DNA of 64,000 nucleotides from Pseudomonadota bacterium (GCA_018240595.1 JAFEFL010000029.1:1-64000); one strand, 5' to 3'; positions 34,134 through 44,325 are shown, numbered from the stretch's first letter. Made by a program: numbers and translations. The notes: generated by a model from the sequence alone, not told the origin.

Positions 34134-36215
34134 ATGGCCGGCCCGATCATCCGTCTCGATCACGTCTCGCGCACCTACCGGGTGGGCGACGTCGACGTCC
34201 ACGCGCTGCGCGACGTCAGCCTCGACATCGCGGCCGGGGAATTCGTCGCCATCATGGGCGCCTCCGGCTCCGGCAAATCGACGCTGATGAACGTCATCGG
34301 CTGCCTCGACCGGCCGTCCAGCGGACACTACTTCTTCGAGGATCTCGATGTCGCGGCCTTGAGCGAGCCGGAGCGCGCGCAATTGCGCAGCGAGCGGCTC
34401 GGCTTCGTGTTCCAGAGCTTCAATTTGCTCGCCCGCACCAGCGCGCTGGAAAACGTGGCGCTGCCGCTGTTCTACGCGGCCGCCGGACCCGCCAATATCG
34501 GTCCGCGCAACTCGCGGGCGCGGGCGATGCTGGCGCTGCTCGGCCTTGCCGAGCGCGAGCGCAACACCCCGGGGCAACTGTCCGGCGGCCAGCAGCAGCG
34601 CGTCGCCATCGCCCGCGCCCTGATCAACGAGCCCGGCCTACTGCTCGCCGACGAGCCGACCGGAAATCTCGACACCCGCACCTCGCACGAGATCATGGAG
34701 ACGCTGACGACGCTGAACCGCAAGCAGGGCGTCACCATCATCGTCGTCACCCACGAGGCCGATATCGCGGCTTATGCCGATCGCGTGATCACCATGCGCG
34801 ACGGCGCTATCCTCTCCGATGTGCGCAAACCGAAAGACGGCGCGGCGCGCACCGAAGCGGCCGCCGCGCCCGCCCGCGCCGCCGCCGCCCAGCGTTCCGG
34901 CGCGGCCTTAGCCTTCGCGCGCATGATCGTCGCCGCGGCGCTGCAGGCGATCCATCGCAACATGATGCGCTCGGCGCTCACCATGCTCGGCGTCTTCATC
35001 GGCGTCGCGGCGCTGATCGCGATGGTCGCGGTCGGCCAGGGCGCCAACGAGGCGGTGCGCAAGCAGATCGAGAGCCTCGGCACCAATCTTGTCGTCGTGC
35101 TGCCGGGCGCGCGCACCGCCGGCGGCATGCGCGGCGGCTTCGGCAGCGCCTCGACACTGACGACCGGCGATGCGCAGGCGATCCGCCGCGAAGCGCCGGC
35201 GGCGAGCGAGGTGAGTTACATCATCCGTCAATCCGGGCAGATCCAGTCGGGCAACCAGAACTGGGCGACCTCGATCCAGGGCGTCAGCGCCAACTACCCG
35301 CCGATGACCAACTGGCGCATCGCCGAAGGCCGCGAGATCACCGACGACGATGACGGCGCCGCTGCCCTCGTCGTCGTCATCGGCCAGACCGTCGCCAAGC
35401 AGCTGTTCGGCGAGTCGGTCAGCCCGATCGGCGCGCTGATCCAGGTGAAGACCACGCCGATGCGCGTCATTGGCGTGCTCGCCTCCAAGGGGCAGACGCC
35501 GTTCGGTCAGGACCAGGACGATCTGGTGATGATCCCGTTCACCACCGCCGAGCGAAAGGTGCTCGGCGTCGCCGCCCCGACACAGGCCCAGGCGCAATTG
35601 AACTGGATTTACCCGTCGCCGCCCAATCCTTACGGCCTGACGCCGCATTTGGCCGGCTACGTCAACCAGATCTTCGTCCAGGCCGCCAACTCCGCCGACG
35701 TGCAGGCCGCGATCGCGCAAGTGACCGCCGTTCTCAAGGTCCGCCACCGCATCAAGCCCGGCACCGAGGACGACTTCTCGGTGCGCAACCTCAGCCAGAT
35801 CGCCGAAACGGCAGAGAGCTCGAGCCGCATCATGGCATTGCTGCTCGCCGCCGTGGCGTCAATCTCGCTGATCGTCGGCGGCATCGGCATCATGAACATC
35901 CTGCTGGTCTCGGTCACTGAGCGCACGCGTGAGATCGGCCTGCGCATGGCCATCGGCGCGCGGCGGCTGCATGTGCTGCTGCAATTCCTCGCCGAGGCCG
36001 TGCTGCTCAGCGTCACCGGCGGCATCGCCGGCATCGTCACCGGCGTCGCCGCATCGCTCGGCGTCGGGCTTCTGACCGGATGGCCGACGCCGATTTCCGG
36101 CACCGCGATCGCCACCGGCTTCCTGTTCTCCGCCGCGGTCGGAATCTTTTTCGGATACTACCCCGCGCGCAAAGCGGCGCGGCTCGATCCGATCGAAGCG
36201 CTCAGGTTCGAATAA
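34134..36215 (+). CDS. macB: MacB-type ABC transporter, fused ATPase and permease
   Basis: 693 residues. The N-terminal ATPase has Walker [11 protein letters not shown]-loop [10 protein letters not shown], signature LSGGQQQR and Walker [11 protein letters not shown]. An alanine-rich linker joins it to the permease: one helix (residue about 275), a large periplasmic domain, then three helices at the C-terminus. Mechanotransmission-type exporter of toxins, peptides or siderophores together with the adaptor upstream. Confidence 0.92.
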   Translation: MAGPIIRLDHVSRTYRVGDVDVHALRDVSLDIAAGEFVAIMGASGSGKSTLMNVIGCLDRPSSGHYFFEDLDVAALSEPERAQLRSERLGFVFQSFNLLARTSALENVALPLFYAAAGPANIGPRNSRARAMLALLGLAERERNTPGQLSGGQQQRVAIARALINEPGLLLADEPTGNLDTRTSHEIMETLTTLNRKQGVTIIVVTHEADIAAYADRVITMRDGAILSDVRKPKDGAARTEAAAAPARAAAAQRSGAALAFARMIVAAALQAIHRNMMRSALTMLGVFIGVAALIAMVAVGQGANEAVRKQIESLGTNLVVVLPGARTAGGMRGGFGSASTLTTGDAQAIRREAPAASEVSYIIRQSGQIQSGNQNWATSIQGVSANYPPMTNWRIAEGREITDDDDGAAALVVVIGQTVAKQLFGESVSPIGALIQVKTTPMRVIGVLASKGQTPFGQDQDDLVMIPFTTAERKVLGVAAPTQAQAQLNWIYPSPPNPYGLTPHLAGYVNQIFVQAANSADVQAAIAQVTAVLKVRHRIKPGTEDDFSVRNLSQIAETAESSSRIMALLLAAVASISLIVGGIGIMNILLVSVTERTREIGLRMAIGARRLHVLLQFLAEAVLLSVTGGIAGIVTGVAASLGVGLLTGWPTPISGTAIATGFLFSAAVGIFFGYYPARKAARLDPIEALRFE

Positions 36216-36263
36216 GCCACGCCTGCGTCATCGAATATTCCCGGCCGCGCTTCTCTTGTTCGG

Positions 36264-36815
36264 CTAGCGCCCCGGCAGCATGCGCCGCAGTACCCCGTCG
36301 CCCATTACGAAGTGATGATAGAGCGCGGCGAGCACATGAATGGCGACCAGCGCCAGCATCACGTAATTGGCGAGCAGGCCATGGACGTCGCCGGTCCATT
36401 GCCAGCCCGGCGCCCGCGTCGCGATGAGGTGTGGCATCTCGTAGCCGAACAGCGAGACCGGCATGCCGCGAAAGTCGGCGTTGATCCAGCCGAGCAGCGG
36501 CACGATCAGCAGCAGCGCATAAAGCAGCCAGTGCACGATTTGCGACGAGGTCTCCTGCCAGCCGGGAATGCCGGCTTCCGGTTCCGGCACGCCGCGTACG
36601 AGGCGGAACAGCAAACGGATCGCTGCCACGGCCAGAATGACCACACCGAAAGTGAAATGCAGACCGATCAGTGTCGTCACCGGCGTGTCGCGGCGGATGT
36701 CCGGCATGGTCCAGGCGAAGATGAACTGGGCGATCAGCAACGCGACGATCAGCCAGTGCAGAGCCTTGGCAGCGCCGGTGTAGCTGCTGCGGGACAGGGT
36801 AGCGTCGACGGTCAT
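36264..36815 (-). CDS. Cytochrome b561-type membrane protein
   Basis: 183 residues with four membrane helices carrying the haem-ligand histidines: ALHWLIVALLIAQF, GLHFTFGVVILAV, QIVHWLLYALLLIVPLLG and DVHGLLANYVMLALVAIHVLAALYHHF. Family members pass electrons from quinol to periplasmic acceptors or act as superoxide:quinone oxidoreductases. It is convergent with macB. An AGCGAA-TGT-TTCGCT dyad lies 20 nt upstream of its start. Confidence 0.9.
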   Translation of the reverse strand: MTVDATLSRSSYTGAAKALHWLIVALLIAQFIFAWTMPDIRRDTPVTTLIGLHFTFGVVILAVAAIRLLFRLVRGVPEPEAGIPGWQETSSQIVHWLLYALLLIVPLLGWINADFRGMPVSLFGYEMPHLIATRAPGWQWTGDVHGLLANYVMLALVAIHVLAALYHHFVMGDGVLRRMLPGR

Positions 36816-36834
36816 CGATAGTTCCTTTTCAACG

Positions 36835-36849
36835 AGCGAATGTTTCGCT
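36835..36849. promoter_or_regulatory. Dyad in the cytochrome b561 leader
   Basis: AGCGAA (36835-36840), TGT spacer, TTCGCT (36844-36849): perfect 6-3-6 dyad just upstream of the ATG at 36815. The rest of 36850-37087 holds no gene; it shows repeated ACCGATTG(G/A)TAA motifs at about 36945-36972 and two similar GC(G/A)TTCCAA strings. Confidence 0.4.
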
Positions 36850-37087
36850 TGTAACGGCCTTGCAGCGGAACCCCTGCCTACCTATATGCGTTCCAATCGC
36901 GTTGTCGAGCGCACGAAGGTGCATTCCAACGCGCCGCGGACTTACCGATTGGTAATCTCACCGATTGATAACGTCGCGGCTTGACGGCCACGAAAAGCGG
37001 GTGACGCCGGATGTACGCGCACCTCTCCTTCGTGGTCGTTGTGTTTTCAGAACAGCGATGCGAAAGGCGACGGCGGTACCGGAGCGG

Positions 37088-37621
37088 TCACTCTGCGTCG
37101 GTGCGCGCCCAGGCCGCTTTGGCGCCGAGCGCAGCGACGACGGCCAAGAAGGCCGAGACCAGCACGTCGTAGCCGGCCAGCGAAATGCCGAACAAACGCC
37201 AGGCTGCCTCGTCGCAACGGACGATGCGGATGTCCTGCAGGCGATTGAGCATGTTGTTCGCCTTGCCGAAGCCGTTGATCGGCCCCGAGCAATCGGTCGG
37301 GCCGGGCCAAAGTTTCCACTCGACGCCCGCATGGAAGGCCGACAGGCCGGTGTTCCACAGCATCGCCACCGCGATTGCCAGGAAACCGAGAAACAGAACC
37401 TTGCGCGACGCGCCGTGACCGGCGCCAAGCCACAGCAGCGCCGCGAGCGGCACGCTGACATAGAAGGCCATGCGCTGATCGAGGCAGAGCGGGCACGGCG
37501 GATAGCCGAGCACATATTCGAAGAAGAAAAAGCCGCCGATGGTGGCGAGGCCAACCAGGGCGACGAGGGCGGCGGCCGAGACGACCGGATCCTTGCGGAC
37601 CAGCACGAGAACGTCGGTCAT
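37088..37621 (-). CDS. dsbB: Disulfide bond formation protein B
   Basis: 177 residues from the ATG at 37621. Inner-membrane protein that re-oxidises DsbA and passes electrons to quinone. The first redox pair is in YPPCPLCLDQR and the second periplasmic pair is C in TDCSG and C in IVRCDE. Four membrane helices. No dsbA is adjacent. It is followed upstream on the same strand by tRNA-Leu. Confidence 0.92.
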   Translation of the reverse strand: MTDVLVLVRKDPVVSAAALVALVGLATIGGFFFFEYVLGYPPCPLCLDQRMAFYVSVPLAALLWLGAGHGASRKVLFLGFLAIAVAMLWNTGLSAFHAGVEWKLWPGPTDCSGPINGFGKANNMLNRLQDIRIVRCDEAAWRLFGISLAGYDVLVSAFLAVVAALGAKAAWARTDAE

Positions 37622-37676
37622 TGCGCGCGTCCTTGAGTCATCGCCAGGCGGGATCGTCGGCGGGATCGCTGAGAGG

Positions 37677-37761
37677 TGGTGCCCCTGGCCGGACTCGAAC
37701 CAGCACACCTTGCGGTACCTGATTTTGAGTCAGGCGCGTCTACCAATTCCGCCACAGGGGC
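37677..37761 (-). tRNA. tRNA-Leu (anticodon CAA)
   Basis: 85 nt including an encoded CCA. Acceptor stem GCCCCTG / CAGGGGC, D-arm GGCGGAATTGGTAGACGC, anticodon stem-loop CCTGA-CTCAAAA-TCAGG with anticodon CAA, a short extra arm region (TACCGCAAGGTGT) as expected for a leucine tRNA, and T-loop GGTTCGAGTCC. The D-arm start and class II extra arm support leucine. Reads UUG codons. Confidence 0.95.
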
Positions 37762-37973
37762 ATCTTTCACCGCGCAGAGCTGAGCCCAAAGAGCCAGCCG
37801 CCTGCGCTTCGCGGCCGGGATAATAGCGGCGCGCGCCCCCCGGTCAACGGGCAGTTCCGCGCCGCCGCCGGAGTTCCTGATCGGGCGATATGGCGCTTTC
37901 GGGGCGGTCGGGGCACCATCCGCACGCCAGACCGTTCACATAAAGCGGAGCCACCCCGGGCCAGGAGCGATCC

Positions 37974-38180
37974 ATGAACGAAGACGTGATGAACGCCTCG
38001 CTGCGCAAATTTCTCAAGACCGTCGGCGTCACTTCCCAGCGCGAGATTGAGAAGGCAGTGCGCGCCGCGATCGCCGGCGGCCGGATCAAGGGCAACGAGG
38101 CGCTCAAGGCGCGCATGGTGCTGACCATCGAAGACGCCGGCCTTCATCACACGATCGACGGCGTCATCGAAACCGAATGA
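37974..38180 (+). CDS. DUF6494 family small protein
   Basis: 68 residues, soluble and alpha/beta in composition. It starts MNEDVMNASLRKFLKTVGV and carries the family's conserved middle part (SQREIEKAVRAAIAGG). The GGAGCG upstream gives a good ribosome site. Widespread in alphaproteobacteria, function unknown. Stands alone between tRNA-Leu and the secreted protein gene. Confidence 0.8.
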   Translation: MNEDVMNASLRKFLKTVGVTSQREIEKAVRAAIAGGRIKGNEALKARMVLTIEDAGLHHTIDGVIETE

Positions 38181-38328
38181 CGCACTGCGCCGATCCGCGC
38201 GTGAATGTCCGTCGCCGCAAAGCACAAAGACCGCTGCGTCAAGTGGGCGCACCGCGGCGGCGCAGGAACCATCGGTGTCGCTGCGTTGTTCTCACATGAG
38301 GACGCAAAGCGACACAGGAGTTTCAAGC

Positions 38329-38625
38329 ATGCTCAGAACGGTAATGGTCGCCGCGGTGGCCGCCGCATCTTTTGCTCTCGCGGCCGCTGGACCGGCGCAA
38401 GCCCGCATGGCCAATCCCGGCCTGAGCGCGGCGGTGCCGACGGCCACGCAGGACGTGCAGTATTATCGCCATCGCTATGACCGGCGGCATTATCGGTACC
38501 GGCACCATGGTTATTACCGTCATCATTCGCGGCGCTATCGTCATTGCTGGAACGAGCGCGTTCGCGTGCGCACCCCGGGCGGCTATGTCGTCTGGCGCAC
38601 CCATCGCCGCTGCGGCTGGCGCTAA
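38329..38625 (+). CDS. Small secreted His/Tyr/Arg-rich protein
   Basis: 98 residues. A clear signal peptide (MVAAVAAASFALAAAGPAQA) is followed by a stretch rich in Tyr, His and Arg (YYRHRYDRRHYRYRHHGYY) and a C-terminal block CWNERVRVRTPGGYVVW with two cysteines. This type of exported low-complexity protein is common in Bradyrhizobium relatives and has no known function. A strong terminator follows at 38646. Confidence 0.75.
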   Translation: MLRTVMVAAVAAASFALAAAGPAQARMANPGLSAAVPTATQDVQYYRHRYDRRHYRYRHHGYYRHHSRRYRHCWNERVRVRTPGGYVVWRTHRRCGWR

Positions 38626-38645
38626 GAGCTGGCACCCGGAATGCG

Positions 38646-38673
38646 AAGGGCGGCGCCCGGCGCCGCCCTTTTT
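38646..38673 (+). terminator. Rho-independent terminator
   Basis: AAGGGCGGCGCC and GGCGCCGCCCTT form a perfect 12-bp stem followed by TTT, 20 nt after the secreted protein gene; it faces the convergent gene ending at 38690. Confidence 0.85.
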
Positions 38674-38689
38674 CATGCCGGTCGCGCGC

Positions 38690-39274
38690 TTATTGGCAGA
38701 AGGCGCGGGAGACGAAGGTCTCGGTCCGGCACTCCGGTCCTGAATTGCGGCCGGACAGATAGACCTTGGCCGGACAGACATCGGCCGTGGTCATGTCGGC
38801 ACTGGTGCCGCCGTCGAAGCCGCGCGCCTTGCACATGGCGTTGGCGGCCGCCACGCAGTCCGGGGCGCCGTTCGCGGCGACTTTGCAGACTTGATGACCG
38901 GTGACCACCCTTGCGGCCGGGATACGAACCATCGCGCCCGCGGCGTCCTTGGCGCCCTCGACCGTGGACTGGGCGGCGACGCCGGCTTCGCGGCCGAAGT
39001 TCTGCACGCCCTTGCCGGCATCCTTGAACGATGAACTCAGGTTTTCGCTCTGCCGGTCGAGCCAGCGGCCGAGGCTTTCGAGCACGCCAGGTTCGCTTTG
39101 TTGCGGCTGCTGCTGCGGCTGGACCTGCCGTTCCCGCTGCTGCTGCTGCGGCGGCTCCTGCATCTGCAGCTGCTGCGCCTGTGCAGCCACCACCGACAGC
39201 ACAACCGCCCATGCGGCACCGATCGCGGCTCGCGCCACGGCGGCTCTGGAGAATTCATATGCTCCGCAGTGCAT
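38690..39274 (-). CDS. Exported glutamine-rich protein of unknown function
   Basis: 194 residues. Signal peptide (AAIGAAWAVVLSVVAAQAQ), then a Gln/Pro-rich segment (residues about 35-60), an amphipathic helix (LESLGRWLDRQSENLSSSFKDAGKG) and a C-terminal cysteine-containing part with six cysteines (QVCKVAANGAPDCVAAANAMCK). The pairs of cysteines suggest a disulfide-bonded periplasmic domain. No family named. Confidence 0.7.
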   Translation of the reverse strand: MHCGAYEFSRAAVARAAIGAAWAVVLSVVAAQAQQLQMQEPPQQQQRERQVQPQQQPQQSEPGVLESLGRWLDRQSENLSSSFKDAGKGVQNFGREAGVAAQSTVEGAKDAAGAMVRIPAARVVTGHQVCKVAANGAPDCVAAANAMCKARGFDGGTSADMTTADVCPAKVYLSGRNSGPECRTETFVSRAFCQ

Positions 39275-39374
39275 CCCGGTTGCGCCCCGTAAGGCCGATC
39301 AGAAAACCCGATCTGCGCGCAATTCGCGTGGCACTATGATAGGCCAATGGCGGAAATGAGGAACCGATATTCCG

Positions 39375-39986
39375 TCAGATCAAATATACCGCAGCCACCA
39401 GACCGCCCACGACCACGGCAGCACCGAGCAAGGTCCACAGGCCGAGCCGCTTTTCGATGATCTCACGGGCCTGATCGCCGTAACGGTGCAGCAGAAACGC
39501 CACCAGGAAGAACCGGGTCGCCCGCGCGATGATCGAGAAAATAACGAACAGGAAGACATTGTAGCCGGCAAAGCCCGACGTGATCGTCACTACCTTGAAG
39601 GGGATTGGCGTGAGGCCTTTGAGCAGGATGATCCAGGCGCCCCATTCGCTATAGGCGTGACGGAAGGTTTCGACCTTGTCGCCGTAGCCGTAGAGGTGAA
39701 TCAGCCAAGCGCCCACCGAGTCGTACAGCAGCGCGCCGATGGCGTAGCCGACCAGACCGCCGGCGACCGAAGCAACGGTGGCCACCGTTGCGAACCAGAA
39801 GGCCCGCTTCGGGTAGGCAAGCGACATCGGAATCAGCATCACGTCGGGCGGGATCGGGAAAAACGAGCTTTCCGCGAAGGCGATGGCCGCCATAGTCCAC
39901 AGGGCATGGGGTTTATGCGCGGCATCGATGCACCAGTCGTAAAGGCGGCGCAGCAAATTGCGGGAGGGGGCAGCCTCAACGGTCAT
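39375..39986 (-). CDS. YqaA/DedA-like membrane protein
   Basis: 203 residues of the YqaA family (VTT/DedA-related). Features: AFAESSFFPIPPDVMLIPMSLAYP, the helical-hairpin region GGLVGYAIGALLYDSVGAWLI, and LKGLTPIPFKVVTITSGFAG, the second re-entrant loop. Such proteins are thought to move lipids across the inner membrane. Four to five helices. Alone in its transcription unit next to hisE. Confidence 0.88.
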   Translation of the reverse strand: MTVEAAPSRNLLRRLYDWCIDAAHKPHALWTMAAIAFAESSFFPIPPDVMLIPMSLAYPKRAFWFATVATVASVAGGLVGYAIGALLYDSVGAWLIHLYGYGDKVETFRHAYSEWGAWIILLKGLTPIPFKVVTITSGFAGYNVFLFVIFSIIARATRFFLVAFLLHRYGDQAREIIEKRLGLWTLLGAAVVVGGLVAAVYLI

Positions 39987-40045
39987 ACGTTACCCATGGC
40001 GGGGAATTGTGACGGGGGGACGACGGGCCGCCAATTTGCCCGGGA

Positions 40046-40438
40046 TTACCGGCGCTTGCGAGCGCGCGCCGGTTGCAGCGGCACGACCTTGGACGAGGGT
40101 TTGGGTCGTGAGCCGGGCTTAACAAGGTCCTTTGGCAATTTTTCGGCAATGCCGAAAAGCTGCTCGCGGCGGCGCATTTCCGCCCAGACGTCGTCCGGGC
40201 TGACCCCGGCGTGCACCCACAGGACCACCAGGTTGTAGAGCAGATCGGCACTCTCCCGGACCACCGCCTCAGGCTGGCCGTGCATGGCATCGATGACGAC
40301 TTCGACCGCTTCTTCGGCCAGTTTCTTGGCCATTTTGGCGCCGCCGGCCTGCAGCAGCCGAGCCGTGCGCGACTTCGCCGGGTCTGCGCTTCTGGCGGCC
40401 AGGACAGCGTTGTGAAGCCGGGAAATCGAATCAGCCAT
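40046..40438 (-). CDS. hisE: Phosphoribosyl-ATP pyrophosphatase
   Basis: 130 residues from the ATG at 40438. Second step of histidine synthesis. The MazG-like core shows KKLAEEAVEVVIDAMHGQ and ESADLLYNLVVLWVHAGV, with the conserved Glu/Asp that bind Mg2+. A basic tail (about residues 105-130) is an addition. The other his genes are not in the window. Confidence 0.92.
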   Translation of the reverse strand: MADSISRLHNAVLAARSADPAKSRTARLLQAGGAKMAKKLAEEAVEVVIDAMHGQPEAVVRESADLLYNLVVLWVHAGVSPDDVWAEMRRREQLFGIAEKLPKDLVKPGSRPKPSSKVVPLQPARARKRR

Positions 40439-40547
40439 ACCGCACCATAGCCCAACGATTCCCAACGGATATTAAATAAACGGCGGGACAAGGCGATTTC
40501 CGGCTGGCGAAAGGGATTGAGTGCCAGCGCCCGAGCGCCACGCAGGC

Positions 40548-40584
40548 GAAAGGGGCGGGCCGCGCCCGGCGAACCGCCCCTTTC
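40548..40584 (-). terminator. Terminator hairpin between hisE and the secreted protein gene
   Basis: GAAAGGGGCGG pairs with CCGCCCCTTTC around a GC-rich loop, 30 nt after the stop of the gene at 40613 and ahead of hisE. It separates two genes on the same strand. Confidence 0.7.
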
Positions 40585-40612
40585 ATCCGTACCTAGCCAC
40601 TGTCAGCGTTCG

Positions 40613-41071
40613 TTAGCGATCCGGCGGCTTCACGTTGCTCCCCGGCATGTCGTGCGTGGTGGGATAGGCGGACGTGCCACCATTGAAGGGGCCGGGACCG
40701 CCGTAATACTGGCGGTGCTGATGTCGCGGCGCATAGTAGCGCGGCGCGGAGTGATAAACCGGACCCGGACCGCCATAGTAATAGCCGTCATCGTAGTAGT
40801 AGCGGTCGCGATAGGCGTCCTGCGCCGCCAGCCCGCCGAGCACGCCAAACAGGCCCATCACCGCCGCAGCGCCGGCGGCGTTGTTGCGATGAACGCGGCG
40901 ATGTTTCTTCTTCGACGCGACCTGGATGACGTTGGCATCGTTCTGCACGGCCGGCGGCGTCGCATGCGGCGGCGCGGCGAGCGCCGCGCTCGAACCGAAC
41001 GCGCTGGCCGCCATCACGGCAGCCAACGTCACAGCAACCGGAATCGTCACTTTCGGATTTCTGGGCTTCAT
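40613..41071 (-). CDS. Exported Tyr/Pro/Gly-rich protein of unknown function
   Basis: 152 residues. Signal peptide (VAVTLAAVMAASAFGSSAALA), a glycine/alanine membrane-like helix (AAGAAAVMGLFGVLGGLAAQ), then a Tyr/Gly/Pro/His-rich tail (DRYYYDDGYYYGGPGPVYH). A common exported composition in this order. No known function. It has its own terminator. Confidence 0.7.
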   Translation of the reverse strand: MKPRNPKVTIPVAVTLAAVMAASAFGSSAALAAPPHATPPAVQNDANVIQVASKKKHRRVHRNNAAGAAAVMGLFGVLGGLAAQDAYRDRYYYDDGYYYGGPGPVYHSAPRYYAPRHQHRQYYGGPGPFNGGTSAYPTTHDMPGSNVKPPDR

Positions 41072-41210
41072 CGTGTCACTCCCTGCGTTCCCCGATGGGA
41101 TCTAAACATTCAACGCGCGGGAGAGCCGCACCCTGTGCTGGCTCACGGAACCTTGATTGCGAGCCGCGACGGATTGTCGCAGATGTTTAATCCGGATGGA
41201 GATCAATGAG

Positions 41211-44200
41211 TTATTCGCCTTCGGCCAGCAGTGTCGCATTGCCGCCGGATGCCGCTGTATTGACGGTCACCACCTGCTCCAACGCGAAACGGGCCAAATA
41301 GTTCGGCCCGCCAGCTTTGGGACCGGTACCGGACAGTCCATTACCGCCGAAGGGCTGCGAGCCGACCACCGCGCCGATCATGTTGCGGTTGACGTAGACA
41401 TTGCCGTTGGCGAGCGATGCGGCGACCTCGGCGATCGTCGCCTCGATGCGGGAATGGACACCGAGCGTCAGTCCGTAGCCATTGCCGGCGATGTCGCCGA
41501 GCACCGTCTTCAGCGTCCCCGGTTTCCAGCGCACCACGTGCAGCACCGGACCGAAAACTTCTTCCTTCAGGTCTGCCGCGCGCGCCAACTCGACGATAGC
41601 CGGCGCAACGAACGTTCCCTGCCCCTGCGATGCTTCGGCGCGGAAACGCACCGCACCGCGTTTGTCTTGCGCCGCGATCCAGTTTTCGAGTTTCACCTTG
41701 GCCTCAGTGTCGATCACCGGCCCGATATGGGTGGCGATATCGCGCGGATCGCCGAGCTCGAGTTCGGCGGCGGCGCCTTCAATCATCGCCAGCATGCGGT
41801 CCGCGACATCCTCCTGCACGCACAGGAGCCGCAACGCCGAGCACCGCTGTCCGGCAGAGCGGAACGCCGACATCACGACGTCGTCGGTCACCTGCTCGGG
41901 CAAGGCCGTGGCATCGACGATCATCGCATTGATGCCACCGGTCTCGGCGATCAGCGGCACGATCGGTCCGTCCTTGGCGGCGAGCGCGCGATTGATGAGT
42001 CGCGCCACGTCGGTCGATCCGGTGAAGGCAACGCCCGCAACTGCCGGATGCGCCGTCAGCGCGGCGCCGACCTTGCCGTCGCCCGGCGCCAGATGCAGCG
42101 CACTGACGGGAATGCCGGCCTGATGCAGAAGCTTCACGGCCTCGAAGGCGATCAGCGGCGTCTGCTCGGCGGGCTTGGCGACCACGGCGTTGCCGGCGAC
42201 CAGCGCCGCGGCGATCTGCCCGGTGAAGATGGCGAGAGGGAAATTCCACGGGCTGATGCAGACGAACACACCGCGACCGCGCGTGCGCAACTGGTTGCTC
42301 TCGCCGGTCGGTCCGGGCAGAGCGTGCGGCGTCAGTTCGCGCAAAGCCTGCGCTGCATAATAACGGCAGAAGTCGGCGGCCTCGCGCACTTCGGACAGGC
42401 AGTCATCGATGGTCTTGCCGGCCTCGCTCTGCAGCAACGCGATGAGCCGGCCGCGATGGTGCTCGATCAGATCGGCGGCGCGGTCGAGCGCCGCGGCGCG
42501 GGCCTCGACCCGCGTCGCGCTCCATGCCGGAAAGCCGGCGCCGGCGGCCGCCATGATGCGGCCGACCGAGGCTTGGTCGCATTCCTCGACGCTGCCGACC
42601 ACTTTGCCGTCGATCGGCGAGACAACATCCCGGCGCGTGCCGGAAATCGCTTTGCCATCGATGAGCGGCGCCGCGGCGACGCGCGCCGATCCGTTGGCGA
42701 TCTCGTCGCGCAGCGCCGCGAGCGCCGCAGCATGGCCGAATTCGACGCCGGACGAATTCTTGCGCTCCGGCGCGAAAAGATCGCGCGGCAACGGAATATG
42801 CGAATGCCGGGCGCGCGCCGGATCGCCGATCCAGGCCTGAGGCCGCTTCAAGATCTCGGCGACGGGCACGTCGGGATCGGCGGCGACCGAGACGAAGGAC
42901 GAGTTGGCGCCGTTCTCGAGAAGGCGGCGCACCAGATAGGCCAGTAAGTCCGCATAGCCGCCGACCGGTGCGTAGACGCGGCAGGCGAGCTGCGGCTTTT
43001 CCTTGAGCAGCACGGCATAGAGTGCGTCGCCCATGCCGTGCAGGCGCTGGAATTCGAAGCCGGAAGTGTCGCCGGCATCTTCGAGCACGCTGGCGATGGT
43101 CAGCGCATTGTGGGTGGCGAATTGCGGATAGATGCGCGGGCGAAGGCTCAGCAGCTTGCGGGCGCATTCGCCGTAACTCAGATCGGTCATCGCCTTGCGG
43201 GTGAACACCGGATAGTCGTCCAGCCCGCGCTCCTGCGCGCGCTTCACCTCGGTGTCCCAATAGGCGCCCTTCACCAGCCGCACCATCAGCCGGCGGTCGA
43301 GCGTTGCGGCGAGGTTGGCGATCCAGTCGATCACCGCCGGCGCGCGCTTCTGATAGGCCTGGATCGCCAGACCGAAGCCGTCCCAGCCCTCGAGCGAGGC
43401 ATCGCGCAAGGTCGCCTCGATCACGTCAAGCGACAGTTCGAGGCGATCGGCTTCCTCGGCATCCACGGTGAAGTTGAGGTCGTAGCTCTTGGCCTTGCGC
43501 GCTAGCTCGATGAGGCGCGGCGGCAGTTCGCGCATCACGCGCTCATGCGACAGCGCTTCATAGCGCGGATGCAGCGCCGATAGCTTGACCGAAATGCCGG
43601 GCCGGCGCGGCAGCGCTTCGTTGCCTGCGGCCTTGCCGATGGCGTCGATCGCGCTGGCGTAGGACCGCCAATAGCGCTCGGCATCGTCGGCGGTGCGCGC
43701 CCCCTCGCCCAGCATGTCGAAGGAATAGAGAAACTGCCGAGCCTCGCCGGCCCGCGCCAGCGCATCCTCGATGGTCTGGCCGAGTACGAAGTGCGAGCCG
43801 AGCAGCTTCATCGCCTGCCGCGTGGCCGTGCGCACCGCCGGCAGGCCGAGGCGCTTCACCAGCGTATCGACGATGCCCTCCGGCGTTTCGCCCGGCGCGA
43901 TGACCCGCGCCGTCGTCGCCAGCGCCCAGGCCGAGGCCGACACCAGGAAGGTGCCGCTCTTGCGGTCCTGATGGTCCCAATCGCCGTCCTTGAGCTTATC
44001 CTCGATCAGGCGGTCGGCGGTCGCCCCATCGGGGATGCGCAGCAGCGCCTCCGCCAGCACCATCAGCGCCAGGCCCTCCTTGGTCGACAGCGCATAGGCG
44101 TGCAGGAAGTCTTCGACGCCGCCGAGGCCGCCGGAACGGGCTCTGATGGCGGCGATGAGGCGGGTGGCTTGGGCGTCGACACGGCCGTCGGCGGCGGCGT

Positions 44201-44288
44201 CGCGCCCGGCCGCGGCGAGCAGGCGGCGGGCGACCAGATCGTCGGCAGGGGCGTATTCGGCGCGGAACGGCGGGATAATGGGCGGCAT
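41211..44288 (-). CDS. putA: Bifunctional proline dehydrogenase / glutamate semialdehyde dehydrogenase
   Basis: 1025 residues; oxidises proline to glutamate. N-terminal proline dehydrogenase barrel (residues about 80-460, with LHPRYE and AYWDTEVKRAQ), then an aldehyde dehydrogenase (about 520-1000) with SPWNFPLAIFTGQIAAAL, TGSTDVA and the catalytic cysteine in SAGQRCSALR. It has no ribbon-helix-helix DNA-binding domain, so unlike E. coli PutA it cannot repress itself, and the divergent Lrp-type gene is the likely regulator. Confidence 0.94.
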   Translation of the reverse strand: MPPIIPPFRAEYAPADDLVARRLLAAAGRDAAADGRVDAQATRLIAAIRARSGGLGGVEDFLHAYALSTKEGLALMVLAEALLRIPDGATADRLIEDKLKDGDWDHQDRKSGTFLVSASAWALATTARVIAPGETPEGIVDTLVKRLGLPAVRTATRQAMKLLGSHFVLGQTIEDALARAGEARQFLYSFDMLGEGARTADDAERYWRSYASAIDAIGKAAGNEALPRRPGISVKLSALHPRYEALSHERVMRELPPRLIELARKAKSYDLNFTVDAEEADRLELSLDVIEATLRDASLEGWDGFGLAIQAYQKRAPAVIDWIANLAATLDRRLMVRLVKGAYWDTEVKRAQERGLDDYPVFTRKAMTDLSYGECARKLLSLRPRIYPQFATHNALTIASVLEDAGDTSGFEFQRLHGMGDALYAVLLKEKPQLACRVYAPVGGYADLLAYLVRRLLENGANSSFVSVAADPDVPVAEILKRPQAWIGDPARARHSHIPLPRDLFAPERKNSSGVEFGHAAALAALRDEIANGSARVAAAPLIDGKAISGTRRDVVSPIDGKVVGSVEECDQASVGRIMAAAGAGFPAWSATRVEARAAALDRAADLIEHHRGRLIALLQSEAGKTIDDCLSEVREAADFCRYYAAQALRELTPHALPGPTGESNQLRTRGRGVFVCISPWNFPLAIFTGQIAAALVAGNAVVAKPAEQTPLIAFEAVKLLHQAGIPVSALHLAPGDGKVGAALTAHPAVAGVAFTGSTDVARLINRALAAKDGPIVPLIAETGGINAMIVDATALPEQVTDDVVMSAFRSAGQRCSALRLLCVQEDVADRMLAMIEGAAAELELGDPRDIATHIGPVIDTEAKVKLENWIAAQDKRGAVRFRAEASQGQGTFVAPAIVELARAADLKEEVFGPVLHVVRWKPGTLKTVLGDIAGNGYGLTLGVHSRIEATIAEVAASLANGNVYVNRNMIGAVVGSQPFGGNGLSGTGPKAGGPNYLARFALEQVVTVNTAASGGNATLLAEGE

Positions 44289-44325
44289 GACCTGATCTGA
44301 TTTTTCCGATCCGTAGGTCAGCTTT

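Noticed and set aside
41157..42947. Plus-strand 596-codon frame opposite putA
   Set aside because: Antisense shadow of a clearly identified gene.
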